40,197 bases of DNA from Alphaproteobacteria bacterium (GTDB lineage Bacteria > Pseudomonadota > Alphaproteobacteria > Rhizobiales > Beijerinckiaceae): assembly GCA_016869435.1 (NCBI GenBank), contig VGEB01000018.1, positions 1 to 40,197 on the forward strand, in the 5' to 3' direction. Every line of letters begins with the position of its first letter. The first letter of the stretch is position 1. A program made the position numbers and the translations under genes. Shown one piece after another: positions 8,234-16,590 of the stretch. The notes below the pieces were generated by a model. It was given only the letters and a program-made list of their open reading frames with translations, searched no databases and had not been told where the DNA came from.

Positions 8234-8296
8234 GCGAGGCCGAAACGCGCCGCGTCATCCTTAGGTCGGGTCGATCGCGACGCGGGAACGGCGGGC

Positions 8297-9253
8297 TCAG
8301 AATAGGAACGTCGCGCTTTGCGCGAAGAAACCGGCGAACAGCAGCAGCCCAGCGTCCCGATTGGAGCGGAATAGGCGAAGGGCGGTCGCCGGCGCGACCT
8401 GCTCTCCCGTCTGCGCGGTCTGCCAGGCGAGATGCGCCGCATAGGCGGCGACGCCGAGATAGGACAGCCATCCGCCGCCCGCCAGAAAAACGGCGAAGGC
8501 GGCGCTGGTGACGGACAGGGCGTAGAGCGTGCCGACCGCGAGTCGCACGCGCGGCCCGAACAATCGCGCCGTGGAGCGCACGCCGACGATTGCATCGTCG
8601 CGCATGTCTTGAAGCGCATAGATCGTGTCGAAGCCGATGGTCCAGGTGACCGCCGCTGCATAAAGGAAAAGCGCCGGGGCGCCGAGCGCGTCCGTCTGCG
8701 CCGTCCAGCCGAGCAGCGCCCCATAGGCAAAGGCCGATCCGAGAATCGCTTGCGGCCAGGAGGTGAAGCGCTTGGCGAAAGGATAGATCAGCACGATCAG
8801 TGGAGAGATGAGTCCAAGAGCGATCGTGAGCCCGTTGAACGACAGAAGCACGGCGAGCCCGACGAGGCACTGCGCGACGACAAAGGCGAGCGCCGCGCGC
8901 GGCGTCACCCGTCCGCTGGCGAGCGGGCGCAGGCGCGTGCGCTCGACCTTGGCGTCGATCTCGCGATCGACATAATCATTATAGGTCGAGCCCGCGCCGC
9001 GCATGACGACGGCGCCGATGAAGAACAAGGTCAGATGCCAGAAGTTCGGACCTTCGCGCAGCGCGACGGACGCGAGCGCGCTCGATTCCCAGCAGGGCAG
9101 CAGCAGCAGCCACCAGCCGATGGGCCGGTCGAGGCGCGCGAGCTGGATAAAAGGCAGGAGCGCGGGGGGCGCGCGGCGCAGCAGCGCGTGGTCGGCGATC
9201 GCGTCGGGGAGCGCCGCCGCTCCCGACGAATCGCCGCTTCGTCTCAGGCTCAC
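8297..9253 (-). CDS. ubiA: 4-hydroxybenzoate polyprenyltransferase
   Basis: UbiA attaches the polyprenyl tail to 4-hydroxybenzoate in ubiquinone synthesis, at the inner membrane. The 318-residue product carries both Asp-rich Mg-prenyl diphosphate motifs: NDYVDREID (92-100) and YALQDMRDD (212-220). About eight hydrophobic helices surround them, and ARLDRPIGWWLLLLPC is the typical N-terminal signature. The frame is open further upstream, but that extension lies inside the neighbouring secreted-protein gene. GTG at 9253 overlaps that gene's stop as GTGA and gives the normal family length, implying translational coupling. A ubiquinone role fits with ETF-QO in the same window. Confidence 0.94.
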   Translation of the reverse strand: MSLRRSGDSSGAAALPDAIADHALLRRAPPALLPFIQLARLDRPIGWWLLLLPCWESSALASVALREGPNFWHLTLFFIGAVVMRGAGSTYNDYVDREIDAKVERTRLRPLASGRVTPRAALAFVVAQCLVGLAVLLSFNGLTIALGLISPLIVLIYPFAKRFTSWPQAILGSAFAYGALLGWTAQTDALGAPALFLYAAAVTWTIGFDTIYALQDMRDDAIVGVRSTARLFGPRVRLAVGTLYALSVTSAAFAVFLAGGGWLSYLGVAAYAAHLAWQTAQTGEQVAPATALRLFRSNRDAGLLLFAGFFAQSATFLF

Positions 9254-9702
9254 AGCGGGCCGGCGGGCAACTTCGGCGGCGCCATCATGCCGCCGCCTCC
9301 GGCGGCCGCCTGATCGCGCATTTGTTTCATTTTCGCCGCAGCCGCGCAGGCCTGCGAGGCGAAGCCCTGGGTCTTGCCGCGCGCGTCCTTGAAGCCGTCG
9401 ACGACATTGTCCGGAATGTTGCACCATTCCTTGTTCTTGGCCAGGTAGTTCATCATCTCGGTCTCGATCGCGACCAGACGGCGCGCGGCCGGGCAGGCGG
9501 CTTCGGGATCCATCTTGCCTTTGCCCGCTTTGCCGATGTTGTTGAGCGCCTCGATGCTGGCCATGCGCTGAGCGGTGAGCTTCTGAAAGTCTTCCTGACA
9601 GCTTTGCGCATGCGCGCCGCTTGTGGCGAGAAGCGTCGCAAGGAGCGCAAGGATCGAATTTCGCGCGACGACGCGAGGAAAAGCGACAGCGCCGATGATC
9701 AT
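9250..9702 (-). CDS. small secreted protein upstream of ubiA
   Basis: The 150-residue product begins with a signal peptide (hydrophobic core SILALLATLLATSGAHAQS, likely cut after AHA near residue 32). The mature part is mostly helical with four Cys (SCQEDF, AACPAAR, EWCNIPD, SQACAAA), suggesting two disulfides. The tail is Gly/Pro-rich (AAAGGGGMMAPPKLPAGPL). I do not recognise a named domain. Its stop overlaps the ubiA start as GTGA, so the genes share a transcript, though a functional link with ubiquinone is not implied. The upstream ribosome site is weak. Confidence 0.75.
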   Translation of the reverse strand: MIIGAVAFPRVVARNSILALLATLLATSGAHAQSCQEDFQKLTAQRMASIEALNNIGKAGKGKMDPEAACPAARRLVAIETEMMNYLAKNKEWCNIPDNVVDGFKDARGKTQGFASQACAAAAKMKQMRDQAAAGGGGMMAPPKLPAGPL

Positions 9703-9840
9703 GTCTCTGGTCCGTTCATCAGGCTCTTAGCATTACCAGCAGGCTTGCCGGCGACGCAAGTTTTCGCCAACCTGCGCGCAACAAAGCGGCGGCTTCATGG
9801 CGGGCGCGAATCGCGCTCGCGTCTCCGCTGGGAAGCGATT

Positions 9841-10620
9841 GTGTCAGCTTACGATTTTACCGCTCAGCGCCTGTTCGTTCGGGACGAACTCGCGCCGGGC
9901 GCAGAACTCTTGCCTTCAGCTGAGGCGTTAAACTACTTGCTCAATGTTCTGCGCATGCGCGAGGGCGCCGCGATCCATGTGTTCAACGGACGTGACGGCG
10001 AGTTCCGCGCGACGCTCTTTGACGTCTCGCGTCGCTCTGCAAGATTGCGCGTTGCGGAACGCCTGCGCGTCCAATTGCAACGCGCCGATCTCGATTATTG
10101 TTTCGCGCCCTTAAAGCAGGCGCGGCTCGATTATATGGCGCAGAAGGCCACCGAAATGGGCGCCGGCCGGCTCATGCCGGTGATCACCCGTCGCACCCAA
10201 ATTCGCCGCCTCAACGCGGCGCGACTCGAATCCAATGTCATCGAAGCCGCCGAGCAATGCGGCGTTCTGGCCGTGCCCGAAGTCGCAGCCGCGATCGAAT
10301 TGCCCGACTTTCTGGCGCGTTTGCCGGCAGAGCGGCTGCTCGTTTTTTGCGATGAACATGCCGCGATCGCCAATCCGCTGGACGCGCTCGAAGGGCGCAC
10401 GGCCCGGAACGGCGTGAGCGTTCTCATCGGACCGGAAGGCGGTTTCGACGACGCCGAACGCGAGGCCATTCGCCGCATGCCCAATGTCGTTCGTCTTTCG
10501 CTTGGACCGCGCGTGCTGCGCGCCGACACGGCGGCCGTCGCAGCGCTGGCGATCGTGCAGGCCGCGATCGGCGACTGGCGGTCGCCGGCGCCGCCTCAAG
10601 TCTCAACAGAAAATAAATAA
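9841..10620 (+). CDS. rsmE: 16S rRNA (uracil1498-N3)-methyltransferase
   Basis: RsmE methylates N3 of U1498 in 16S rRNA using S-adenosylmethionine. The 259-residue product has an N-terminal PUA-like domain (HVFNGRDGEFRATLF) and a C-terminal SPOUT knot domain with VLIGPEGGF (195-202) and LSLGPRVLRADTA (219-231), the cofactor-binding loops. LDYMAQKATEMGAGRLMPV is also typical. GTG at 9841 follows GGGAAG and gives the family length; the longer open frame upstream has no conserved sequence. It diverges from the ubiA pair, leaving 138 bases between starts for both promoters. Confidence 0.95.
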   Translation: MSAYDFTAQRLFVRDELAPGAELLPSAEALNYLLNVLRMREGAAIHVFNGRDGEFRATLFDVSRRSARLRVAERLRVQLQRADLDYCFAPLKQARLDYMAQKATEMGAGRLMPVITRRTQIRRLNAARLESNVIEAAEQCGVLAVPEVAAAIELPDFLARLPAERLLVFCDEHAAIANPLDALEGRTARNGVSVLIGPEGGFDDAEREAIRRMPNVVRLSLGPRVLRADTAAVAALAIVQAAIGDWRSPAPPQVSTENK

Positions 10621-10813
10621 ATGGAAAATAAAGCGTAGTTCTAACGCGATGCGGACAAACCTCTCCCCCCGGTCCATAAAGACACGATCCTGCCACGATG
10701 TTTGGCTCTAGTTGGCGCCGGCGGAAGGAGCGTCGCTCCGATGCGAGCGGCTCGGGCCGCCGCCGGCGTAACGACTGCGTATCGAGAGACATTTTGGGGA
10801 TTGCAAAGCTCTG

Positions 10814-10839
10814 AAATCTCGCGCGCAAGCGCGAATTTT
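10814..10839 (+). terminator. hairpin between rsmE and the porin-like small gene
   Basis: TCGCGC (10819-10824) pairs with GCGCGA (10829-10834) around the tetraloop GCAA. Flanking AAAT and ATTTT could extend the stem across a one-base bulge. It may terminate rsmE transcription, or, lying only 23 bases before the next start, act in that gene's leader. The T run is short, so terminator strength is doubtful. Confidence 0.35.
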
Positions 10840-10861
10840 CGGACGAAGGCCAAAGGCTCTT

Positions 10862-11200
10862 ATGACGACCCTAGACATCACCAACCGCAGCGACCGCTTG
10901 TTTCCAGGACGCTTTTTTGGCGTTATCGCGCTCACCGCGCTCACCGCGCTCGCCGCCACGCCGGTTCGCGCCGACAATGTCAGCCAATGCGCGCGCTACG
11001 GCGCCGATTATGTAGCTGTCGCAGGCTCGACGAACTGCGTTCGACTGGGCGGTCACGTTCGCGTCGCCATGCCGAGAGCGCCAGTCGCCGCGCCCCTAAG
11101 CTACGCTCAAATGCCGCATGACGGCATGCAGCATGCCGCGGCGCGCGCCTCGTTGCTCCCCATCGCGCCATTCGGATTGCACGAGCTCTTCCCGCGCTAA
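10862..11200 (+). CDS. small exported protein resembling a porin N-terminus
   Basis: The 112-residue product has a signal peptide (core FFGVIALTALTALAATPVRA, cut near residue 37) and then CARYGADYVAVAGSTNCVRL followed by GGHVRVAMP. This closely follows the conserved N-terminal block of alphaproteobacterial Omp2/PorA-type porins, where a Cys pair brackets a YGAGF-(I/V)PGT-like loop before the first GGYVR strand. The remaining 45 residues have no barrel strands, so this is not a functional porin channel. It could be a decayed porin or a genuine small periplasmic protein of the same fold. AAAGG precedes the start. It converges on gshA with 16 bases between stops. Confidence 0.65.
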   Translation: MTTLDITNRSDRLFPGRFFGVIALTALTALAATPVRADNVSQCARYGADYVAVAGSTNCVRLGGHVRVAMPRAPVAAPLSYAQMPHDGMQHAAARASLLPIAPFGLHELFPR

Positions 11201-11216
11201 GCGCGTTCCAAAGCGG

Positions 11217-12605
11217 CTATATCGGCAGGACGCAATCGGCGAATGCGGCGTCGATGGACTGCCCCCAGCCGCCGTAATAGGCGTCCAAGCGCCGCTGCGC
11301 CAACGTGCGTCCATCTTCGAGAATTGCTTCGAGCGGCGCGAGAAAAACGCTTTCGTCGCGACTCTCAGCGTCGAGCCGGGCCCGCCGACGTAATCCGCGC
11401 TTGGCCAGCGCCAGAACGTCGCGCCCGACATCGCGCAGGCTGCGGCCCTCGATAATGGCGTCGAGCGCCAGCGCGGGGACATCGTCGCGCAGCGCCTGAC
11501 GGGCGGCGGCGCTCCAATGCCTGGTGAGTTCGCGCGCCTCGTCGAGCGCGCCGGGATCATAGAGCAAACCGGCGCAGAGCGCGGGGAGCGCGATGAAATG
11601 CGCGCGAGGCCCAGCGTCGGCGCCGCGCATTTCAAGATAGGTTTTTAGTCTCACCTCCGGAAAAATGGTCGAGAGGTGATTGGCCCAGTCTGACATTGTC
11701 GCGTGTTCGCCCGGCAATTGTCGAAGGCGCCCCTCCATCAAGTCGCGAAAGCTCGCGCCAGCGACGTCGTAGTAGATATCGCCGCGCTTTACGAAATACA
11801 TCGGCACGTCAAGCGCATAGTCGACATATCTCTCGAAGCCGAACCCCTGTTCGAAGGCGAAAGGCAGCATGCCGGTGCGATTCGGGTCGGTATCGAGCCA
11901 AATGTAGGACCGCTGCGACAGCCGGCCGGTCGGCTGGCCGTCGAGGAACGGCGAGTTGGCGAACATCGCCGTGATCAGCGGCTGCAAGGCGAGGCCGACC
12001 CGCATCTTTTGAACCATGTCGGCTTCATCGACAAAGTCGACGTTGACCTGCACGGTGGCGGTGCGAAACATCATGTCGAGCCCGCGGGCGCCGACCTTCG
12101 GCATATAGGCCTGCATGATGGCGTAGCGCTGCTTGGGCATCGCCGGCGTCTGCGCCCGCGACCATTTGGGACTGCAGCCCAGATCGAGGAAGCGCACCCC
12201 GAGCGCGCGCGCCACCGGCGCGAGCGCCGCAAAATGCGCGTCGAGTTCCGCCTTAGTGGCGTGAACGTCAGAAAGCGGCGCCCCGGAGAGTTCGAACTGT
12301 CCGCCGGGTTCGAGCGAAATCGCGCCGCCGCCGTCGGGCTCATAGAGGCCGATCAGCGCGTCGCGGTCGAAAATGGGCGCCCAGCCGAGCGCGTCGCCCA
12401 GGCCTTCGAGCAGCGCGCGCACGCCGCCGCGGCCGGCCGCGCCATTGTAGGGGACTGGCGCATTGTCGCCGGCATAGAATGGAATCTTCTCGTGTTCCGT
12501 GCCGATGCGCAGGGGAGCGCCGGCGGTCTTGCAGCCGGCTTCCAGCCATTCGACCAGCATATTGCGCGACGTGATCGGCGTCGTGTCGGATACGTCGCGA
12601 GCCAT
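11217..12605 (-). CDS. gshA: glutamate-cysteine ligase
   Basis: This enzyme makes gamma-glutamylcysteine from glutamate, cysteine and ATP, the first step of glutathione synthesis, in the cytosol. The 462-residue product belongs to the plant/alphaproteobacterial GCS2-type group. Markers are RIGTEHEKIPF near the N-terminus, ISLEPGGQFELSGAPL, FLDLGCSPKWSRA, MPKQRYAIMQAYM, RTATVQVNVDF and TYLEMRGADAGP. Length is typical. It is a single gene with no gshB nearby; the gap to the upstream DUF937 gene is 166 bases on the same strand. Confidence 0.95.
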   Translation of the reverse strand: MARDVSDTTPITSRNMLVEWLEAGCKTAGAPLRIGTEHEKIPFYAGDNAPVPYNGAAGRGGVRALLEGLGDALGWAPIFDRDALIGLYEPDGGGAISLEPGGQFELSGAPLSDVHATKAELDAHFAALAPVARALGVRFLDLGCSPKWSRAQTPAMPKQRYAIMQAYMPKVGARGLDMMFRTATVQVNVDFVDEADMVQKMRVGLALQPLITAMFANSPFLDGQPTGRLSQRSYIWLDTDPNRTGMLPFAFEQGFGFERYVDYALDVPMYFVKRGDIYYDVAGASFRDLMEGRLRQLPGEHATMSDWANHLSTIFPEVRLKTYLEMRGADAGPRAHFIALPALCAGLLYDPGALDEARELTRHWSAAARQALRDDVPALALDAIIEGRSLRDVGRDVLALAKRGLRRRARLDAESRDESVFLAPLEAILEDGRTLAQRRLDAYYGGWGQSIDAAFADCVLPI

Positions 12606-12771
12606 CTAGGGGCAGTTGTCCATACTAGAGGAGGGGCGCGATTGCGGCGCGGACGCGCCTCGCGCTGTCGAGGAATCGCGCCGATGGATTGCAGGAAAGC
12701 GGGCGCCGCGCAAGCCTGCGCCGCGTCGCCTCTGATGGCGCGGCCTGCCGCCGATGAGAGGGCGGCCGCCC

Positions 12772-13647
12772 TCAGCGCTTGCCGAACATCTGACCGATGA
12801 TGCTCTCGAAATCCGAGCGTGGCCCTGCGCTTTGGTTCTGGCCGCCGCGTCCCACCTGCAGCGTCTTCTTGATGTCCTCGATCGCCTGCTGGATCGACGC
12901 CTGATCCATGTCGTCCGGCATGCCCTGCGAGCGGCCGCCGCTCGGATCGAGGTCAAGCGGGCCGCGGCGACCGTAGCCGCCGCCGGCGGGATCGTTCGCC
13001 GGTCCGCCATAGGGGCCTGGCGCCGGACGGCGACCGCCGCCGAGCAGCGACCCCAAGATCGATCCAAGGATTCCGCCCAGCGGACCGCCGCCCATTCCCC
13101 CGCCGCGCGGCATCGGCGTCGGCGCGGGTTCGGGCTGCGGCGCGCGGGCGCCGCCGAGCATCTGTTCCAGGATCGAACCGAGCGCGCCCGAATTGACGAG
13201 TTGATCCAAAACGCCCCCGAGACCGCGGTTGCTCACATTCTTGAACAATCCGCCGATGAGAACCGAGGCGAGCACCGGCAGAAGCTGCGACAGAATGTCG
13301 GGTCGCAGCCCCGACTCGCGGGCCGCCACCTGTACGACCTGCCCGGCGGCGGCCGGAGAGCCGAAGAGATCGTCAAGCAGCTGCCGTGACTGCGCGACAG
13401 AGTCGATGTCATGCGCCGCGCCGGGGTCGTCGAACGCCGCCGCGCGGGCCGGAGAGGCGATGTCGCCGAGCAGCCTTTCGAATAGCTGAGGCTCTTCGGC
13501 GGCGTTGCTCAAGCCGACTTCCAGCGCGGGGGCGAGCGCTTTGATGGCGTCGTCCATCTGCTCAGTTGTCAGGCCAAAACGTTGAGCCAGATTGGCGACC
13601 AGCTGGCCGCCTTGCGCCGACTGCAGGATTTCGTCGAGATACGACAT
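12772..13647 (-). CDS. DUF937 domain protein, Gly/Pro-rich
   Basis: The 291-residue product starts MSYLDEILQSAQGGQLVANL and contains the helical DUF937 region (about 1-165), with recurring GGLFKN and VLDQLVNSGALGSILEQML blocks. A Gly/Pro-rich linker with repeated GGxLGxILGSILGSLLGGG follows, then a charged C-terminal segment (DQASIQQAIEDIKKTLQVG). There is no signal peptide, so it is probably cytosolic. GGAG eight bases upstream supports the ATG at 13647 over one six codons earlier. DUF937 proteins have no defined biochemical role. The low-complexity linker may be disordered. Confidence 0.85.
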   Translation of the reverse strand: MSYLDEILQSAQGGQLVANLAQRFGLTTEQMDDAIKALAPALEVGLSNAAEEPQLFERLLGDIASPARAAAFDDPGAAHDIDSVAQSRQLLDDLFGSPAAAGQVVQVAARESGLRPDILSQLLPVLASVLIGGLFKNVSNRGLGGVLDQLVNSGALGSILEQMLGGARAPQPEPAPTPMPRGGGMGGGPLGGILGSILGSLLGGGRRPAPGPYGGPANDPAGGGYGRRGPLDLDPSGGRSQGMPDDMDQASIQQAIEDIKKTLQVGRGGQNQSAGPRSDFESIIGQMFGKR

Positions 13648-13943
13648 GCGCGCAGCTCCGTTCACTCGGGTCCAGAATATAGGGCCCCGTCATGCTGTCA
13701 CAGTCCGGCGGCGACGCCAATCGGCGCAAAGCTTCGAAACCGCTCGGGGCGAAGAGCGTTGTTGCAACGCGTTGGTCTTGCTTGCGGATGGGTCTTTCGC
13801 CGCTGACCCGCGCCGACCCGGTCGGCTTGACACCGTCGCGCATGCGCGACATTGCTTGCCGGCGTTCAGTCCGGGATCGGGATGGCCGCGTTTGGCGCTT
13901 GAGCGACTGGCCGCCTCGCGCCGCCTCTGCCAAAGGCGCGAAG

Positions 13944-14912
13944 ATGAACGTTCACCCTCGGCCCGCGAAGCCGCCGCTCAAAATACTTCTTTGCTCTCCA
14001 CGCGGGTTTTGCGCCGGCGTCGTGCGCGCGATCGACGCGGTCGAGCGGGCGCTGGCCAAGTTCGGGCCGCCCGTCTATGTGCGGCATGAAATCGTCCACA
14101 ATCGCTATGTCGTCGAGTCGCTCAAGGCCAAGGGCGCGATTTTTGTCGAGGAGCTCGACGAGATTCCGAAGAGCCACGCGCCCGTGATCTTCTCCGCGCA
14201 TGGCGTCGCCAAAGCGGTCTCCGCCGCGGCGGCGGAGCGTGGGCTTCTCGCCATTGACGCGACCTGTCCGCTCGTCACGAAAGTGCATCGGGAGGCGGAA
14301 ATTCATTGGCGACGCGGCCGTCGCGTGTTGCTTGTCGGACATTCCGGCCATCCGGAGGTCGTAGGCACCATGGGGCAATTGCCGGAAGGCGCCGTGGTGC
14401 TGGTCGAATCCGTCGCGGACATCGCGCGACTGAAGTTCGACGACGAATCCAATCTGGCTTATGCGACGCAAACGACGCTGTCGCTCGACGATTCTCAAGA
14501 GATCGTCAACGCGCTGATGCGGCGCTTTCCACAGATCGTCGGCCCCCACAAGGAAGACATCTGCTATGCGACGACGAACCGCCAGGCTGCGGTCAAGGAG
14601 GTCGCGCCTTACGTCGAGGCGGTGATCGTCGTCGGTTCGCCGAATTCGTCCAACTCGCAGCGGCTGCGCGAAGTGGCGGAGCGCGCCGGCGCGCCGGCGC
14701 AGCTTGTGCAAGGCCGTGGCGAGATCGACTGGGAGATTTTTGGCAGCATCGGGTCGCTCGGCATTACCGCCGGCGCGTCCGCGCCCGAGGTTCTGGTCGA
14801 GGAGATCATGGACGCTTTCGCCGAACGCTACGACATTGTCGTCGAAACCATCTCCAGCGCCGACGAAAACGTGTCCTTCCCCCTGCCAAAGAAGCTGCGG
14901 GCGATCGCCTGA
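13944..14912 (+). CDS. ispH: 4-hydroxy-3-methylbut-2-enyl diphosphate reductase
   Basis: IspH (LytB) is the last enzyme of the MEP isoprenoid pathway, turning HMBPP into IPP and DMAPP with a [4Fe-4S] cluster. The 322-residue product keeps the three cluster cysteines: C23 (RGFCAGV), C108 (DATCPLV) and C207 ([10 protein letters not shown]). The His motifs SAHGV (84-88) and GHSGHPEV (132-139), and SSNSxRL near 226, are also present. ATG at 13944 is preceded by AAAGG; the open frame upstream has no conserved content. It leads a compact run with thrB and rnhA, an arrangement familiar from alphaproteobacteria. Confidence 0.97.
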   Translation: MNVHPRPAKPPLKILLCSPRGFCAGVVRAIDAVERALAKFGPPVYVRHEIVHNRYVVESLKAKGAIFVEELDEIPKSHAPVIFSAHGVAKAVSAAAAERGLLAIDATCPLVTKVHREAEIHWRRGRRVLLVGHSGHPEVVGTMGQLPEGAVVLVESVADIARLKFDDESNLAYATQTTLSLDDSQEIVNALMRRFPQIVGPHKEDICYATTNRQAAVKEVAPYVEAVIVVGSPNSSNSQRLREVAERAGAPAQLVQGRGEIDWEIFGSIGSLGITAGASAPEVLVEEIMDAFAERYDIVVETISSADENVSFPLPKKLRAIA

Positions 14913-14940
14913 GGGCGGCCTGCAGAAACGGTCGGCGCTC

Positions 14941-15906
14941 ATGGCCGTCTATACCCAGGTCGACGATGAGGAGCTGATCGCTTTTCTCTCTGCCTATGAC
15001 CTCGGCGATTTATTGTCCTGCAAAGGCATCGCCGAGGGCGTCGAGAACTCCAACTACTATCTGCACACCGGCGCCGGCAGCTTCATCCTCACGCTTTATG
15101 AGAAGCGCGTCGCGGAAGCCGATCTGCCGTTCTTCCTGAATCTGATGGAGCATCTTGCGGCGCGGGGCGTCACTTGTCCGCTGCCGGTGCGAGACCGCGC
15201 CGGCGTCGCGCTGGGGCGTCTCGCCGGTCGACCAGCCGCCATCATCACCTTTCTAGACGGCTATTCCATCCATCACCCCGAGGTCGCGCATTGCGCCGCG
15301 CTCGGCGCGACTTTGGCGCAGCTGCACATCGCTGGCGCCGATTTCCCGCAGCGACGCCATAACGCTCTGTCGGTTGAGGGATGGCGGCCGCTTTTCGCGA
15401 CCTGCGCGTCGCGCGCCGAGGAGGTCGCATCGGGATTGCGCGCGCTTGTCGACGCCGAGCTCGATCATCTCGAACGCGACTGGCCGCGCGATCTGCCGAG
15501 CGGCGTGATCCACGCCGATCTTTTCCCCGACAACGTGTTCTTTCTCGGCGAACGCATCTCGGGACTGATCGACTTCTATTTCGCCTGCACCGACGCCTAC
15601 GCCTATGATTTGGCGGTCTGCCTGAACGCTTGGTGCTTCGGCGCCGAGCATCGTTATCAGCCCGAGAAAGGCGCGGCGCTGCTCGACGCCTATCGTCGGA
15701 TTCGGCCACTCTCTTCCTTAGAAATCGCGGCTTTTCCCACGCTCGCGCGCGGCGCCGCGCTGCGCTTTCTGCTGACCCGCTATGTCGACTGGCTCAACGT
15801 GCCGCCAGGGGCGCTGGTGCGGCCCAAAGATCCGCGCGAATATCTCGCCAAGCTTCGGTTTCACCAGTCCGCCGCCGATGCGCGCGTCTATGGCCTCTCC
15901 TCATGA
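14941..15906 (+). CDS. thrB: homoserine kinase (APH-fold type)
   Basis: This kinase phosphorylates homoserine for threonine synthesis. The 321-residue protein has the aminoglycoside-phosphotransferase fold rather than the GHMP fold of E. coli ThrB, as is usual in alphaproteobacteria. Markers are the N-terminal [25 protein letters not shown], the catalytic loop HADLFPDN (191-198) and the metal-binding LIDFYFA (209-215). It lies 28 bases after ispH and overlaps rnhA by ATGA, so it sits in the middle of an operon. Confidence 0.94.
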   Translation: MAVYTQVDDEELIAFLSAYDLGDLLSCKGIAEGVENSNYYLHTGAGSFILTLYEKRVAEADLPFFLNLMEHLAARGVTCPLPVRDRAGVALGRLAGRPAAIITFLDGYSIHHPEVAHCAALGATLAQLHIAGADFPQRRHNALSVEGWRPLFATCASRAEEVASGLRALVDAELDHLERDWPRDLPSGVIHADLFPDNVFFLGERISGLIDFYFACTDAYAYDLAVCLNAWCFGAEHRYQPEKGAALLDAYRRIRPLSSLEIAAFPTLARGAALRFLLTRYVDWLNVPPGALVRPKDPREYLAKLRFHQSAADARVYGLSS

Positions 15907-16379
15907 CGCGCGGCGTCGAGATCTGGACGGACGGCGCCTGCTCGGGCAATCCGGGGCCGGGCGGCTGGGGCGCGATTCTGCGTTTTGGCGACCGCGAAAA
16001 AGGAATCAACGGCGGCGAGCCGCTCACCACCAACAACCGCATGGAGTTGATGGCGGCGATCATGGCGCTTGAAACTCTGACGCGGCCTTGCGTCGTCGAC
16101 CTCCACACTGATTCGCAATATTTGCGCGGCGGGGTCACCTCATGGATCGCTGGCTGGAAGGCGCGCGGCTGGCGCACCGCCGATCGGAAGCCGGTGAAAA
16201 ACGTCGATCTCTGGCAAAGGCTGGAAGCCGCGGCGGAGCGCCATGACGTTGACTGGCATTGGGTCAAAGGCCATTCAGGCCATGACATGAACGAGCGCGC
16301 CGACGAATTGGCGCGCGCCGGCATGGCGCCCTTCATTCCTGGCAGACCGCCCGGGGGGGCGCGCGCGACTTCGAACTAG
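15903..16379 (+). CDS. rnhA: ribonuclease HI
   Basis: RNase HI cuts the RNA strand of RNA-DNA hybrids during replication and R-loop removal. All catalytic residues are present in the 158-residue product: D10 ([15 protein letters not shown]), E48 (NRMELMA), D70 (HTDSQYL), H124 (KGHSGH) and D134 (NERADELA). The basic handle region [16 protein letters not shown] is intact. The start overlaps the thrB stop (ATGA at 15903-15906). The proline/glycine-rich C-terminal tail varies in the family. Confidence 0.97.
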   Translation: MTRGVEIWTDGACSGNPGPGGWGAILRFGDREKGINGGEPLTTNNRMELMAAIMALETLTRPCVVDLHTDSQYLRGGVTSWIAGWKARGWRTADRKPVKNVDLWQRLEAAAERHDVDWHWVKGHSGHDMNERADELARAGMAPFIPGRPPGGARATSN

Positions 16380-16590
16380 CCTTGTCGACGCGCCGGCAAG
16401 TCCTATCTCTCAATCATCCAGGACTCTTCTTCGCCTTCGGGGAGCGCGGCTCAGCCGTGTTCCCCATTTTGCTTTGGATATCATTGAGCTTTCGCCATCA
16501 TATTGACATGACGCCGCGCAATGGAGCCATGTGCGGTTAAAGTATGCGCGTCTTTGCTGATTCTCTCTGCGATGGGGAGCCAAGACGTCG

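Noticed and set aside
8432-9313. 293-residue plus-strand frame
   Set aside because: Antisense to ubiA and its neighbour, without recognisable domains.
9254-9427. N-terminal extension of ubiA
   Set aside because: It runs through the middle of the adjacent secreted-protein gene and is Arg/Gly-rich without conservation signs; GTG at 9253 gives normal length.
13692-13943. 84-codon N-terminal extension of ispH
   Set aside because: No conserved content; the family starts near the ATG at 13944, which has its own ribosome site.
13866-14942. 358-residue minus-strand frame opposite ispH
   Set aside because: Antisense shadow; ispH carries all three cluster cysteines.
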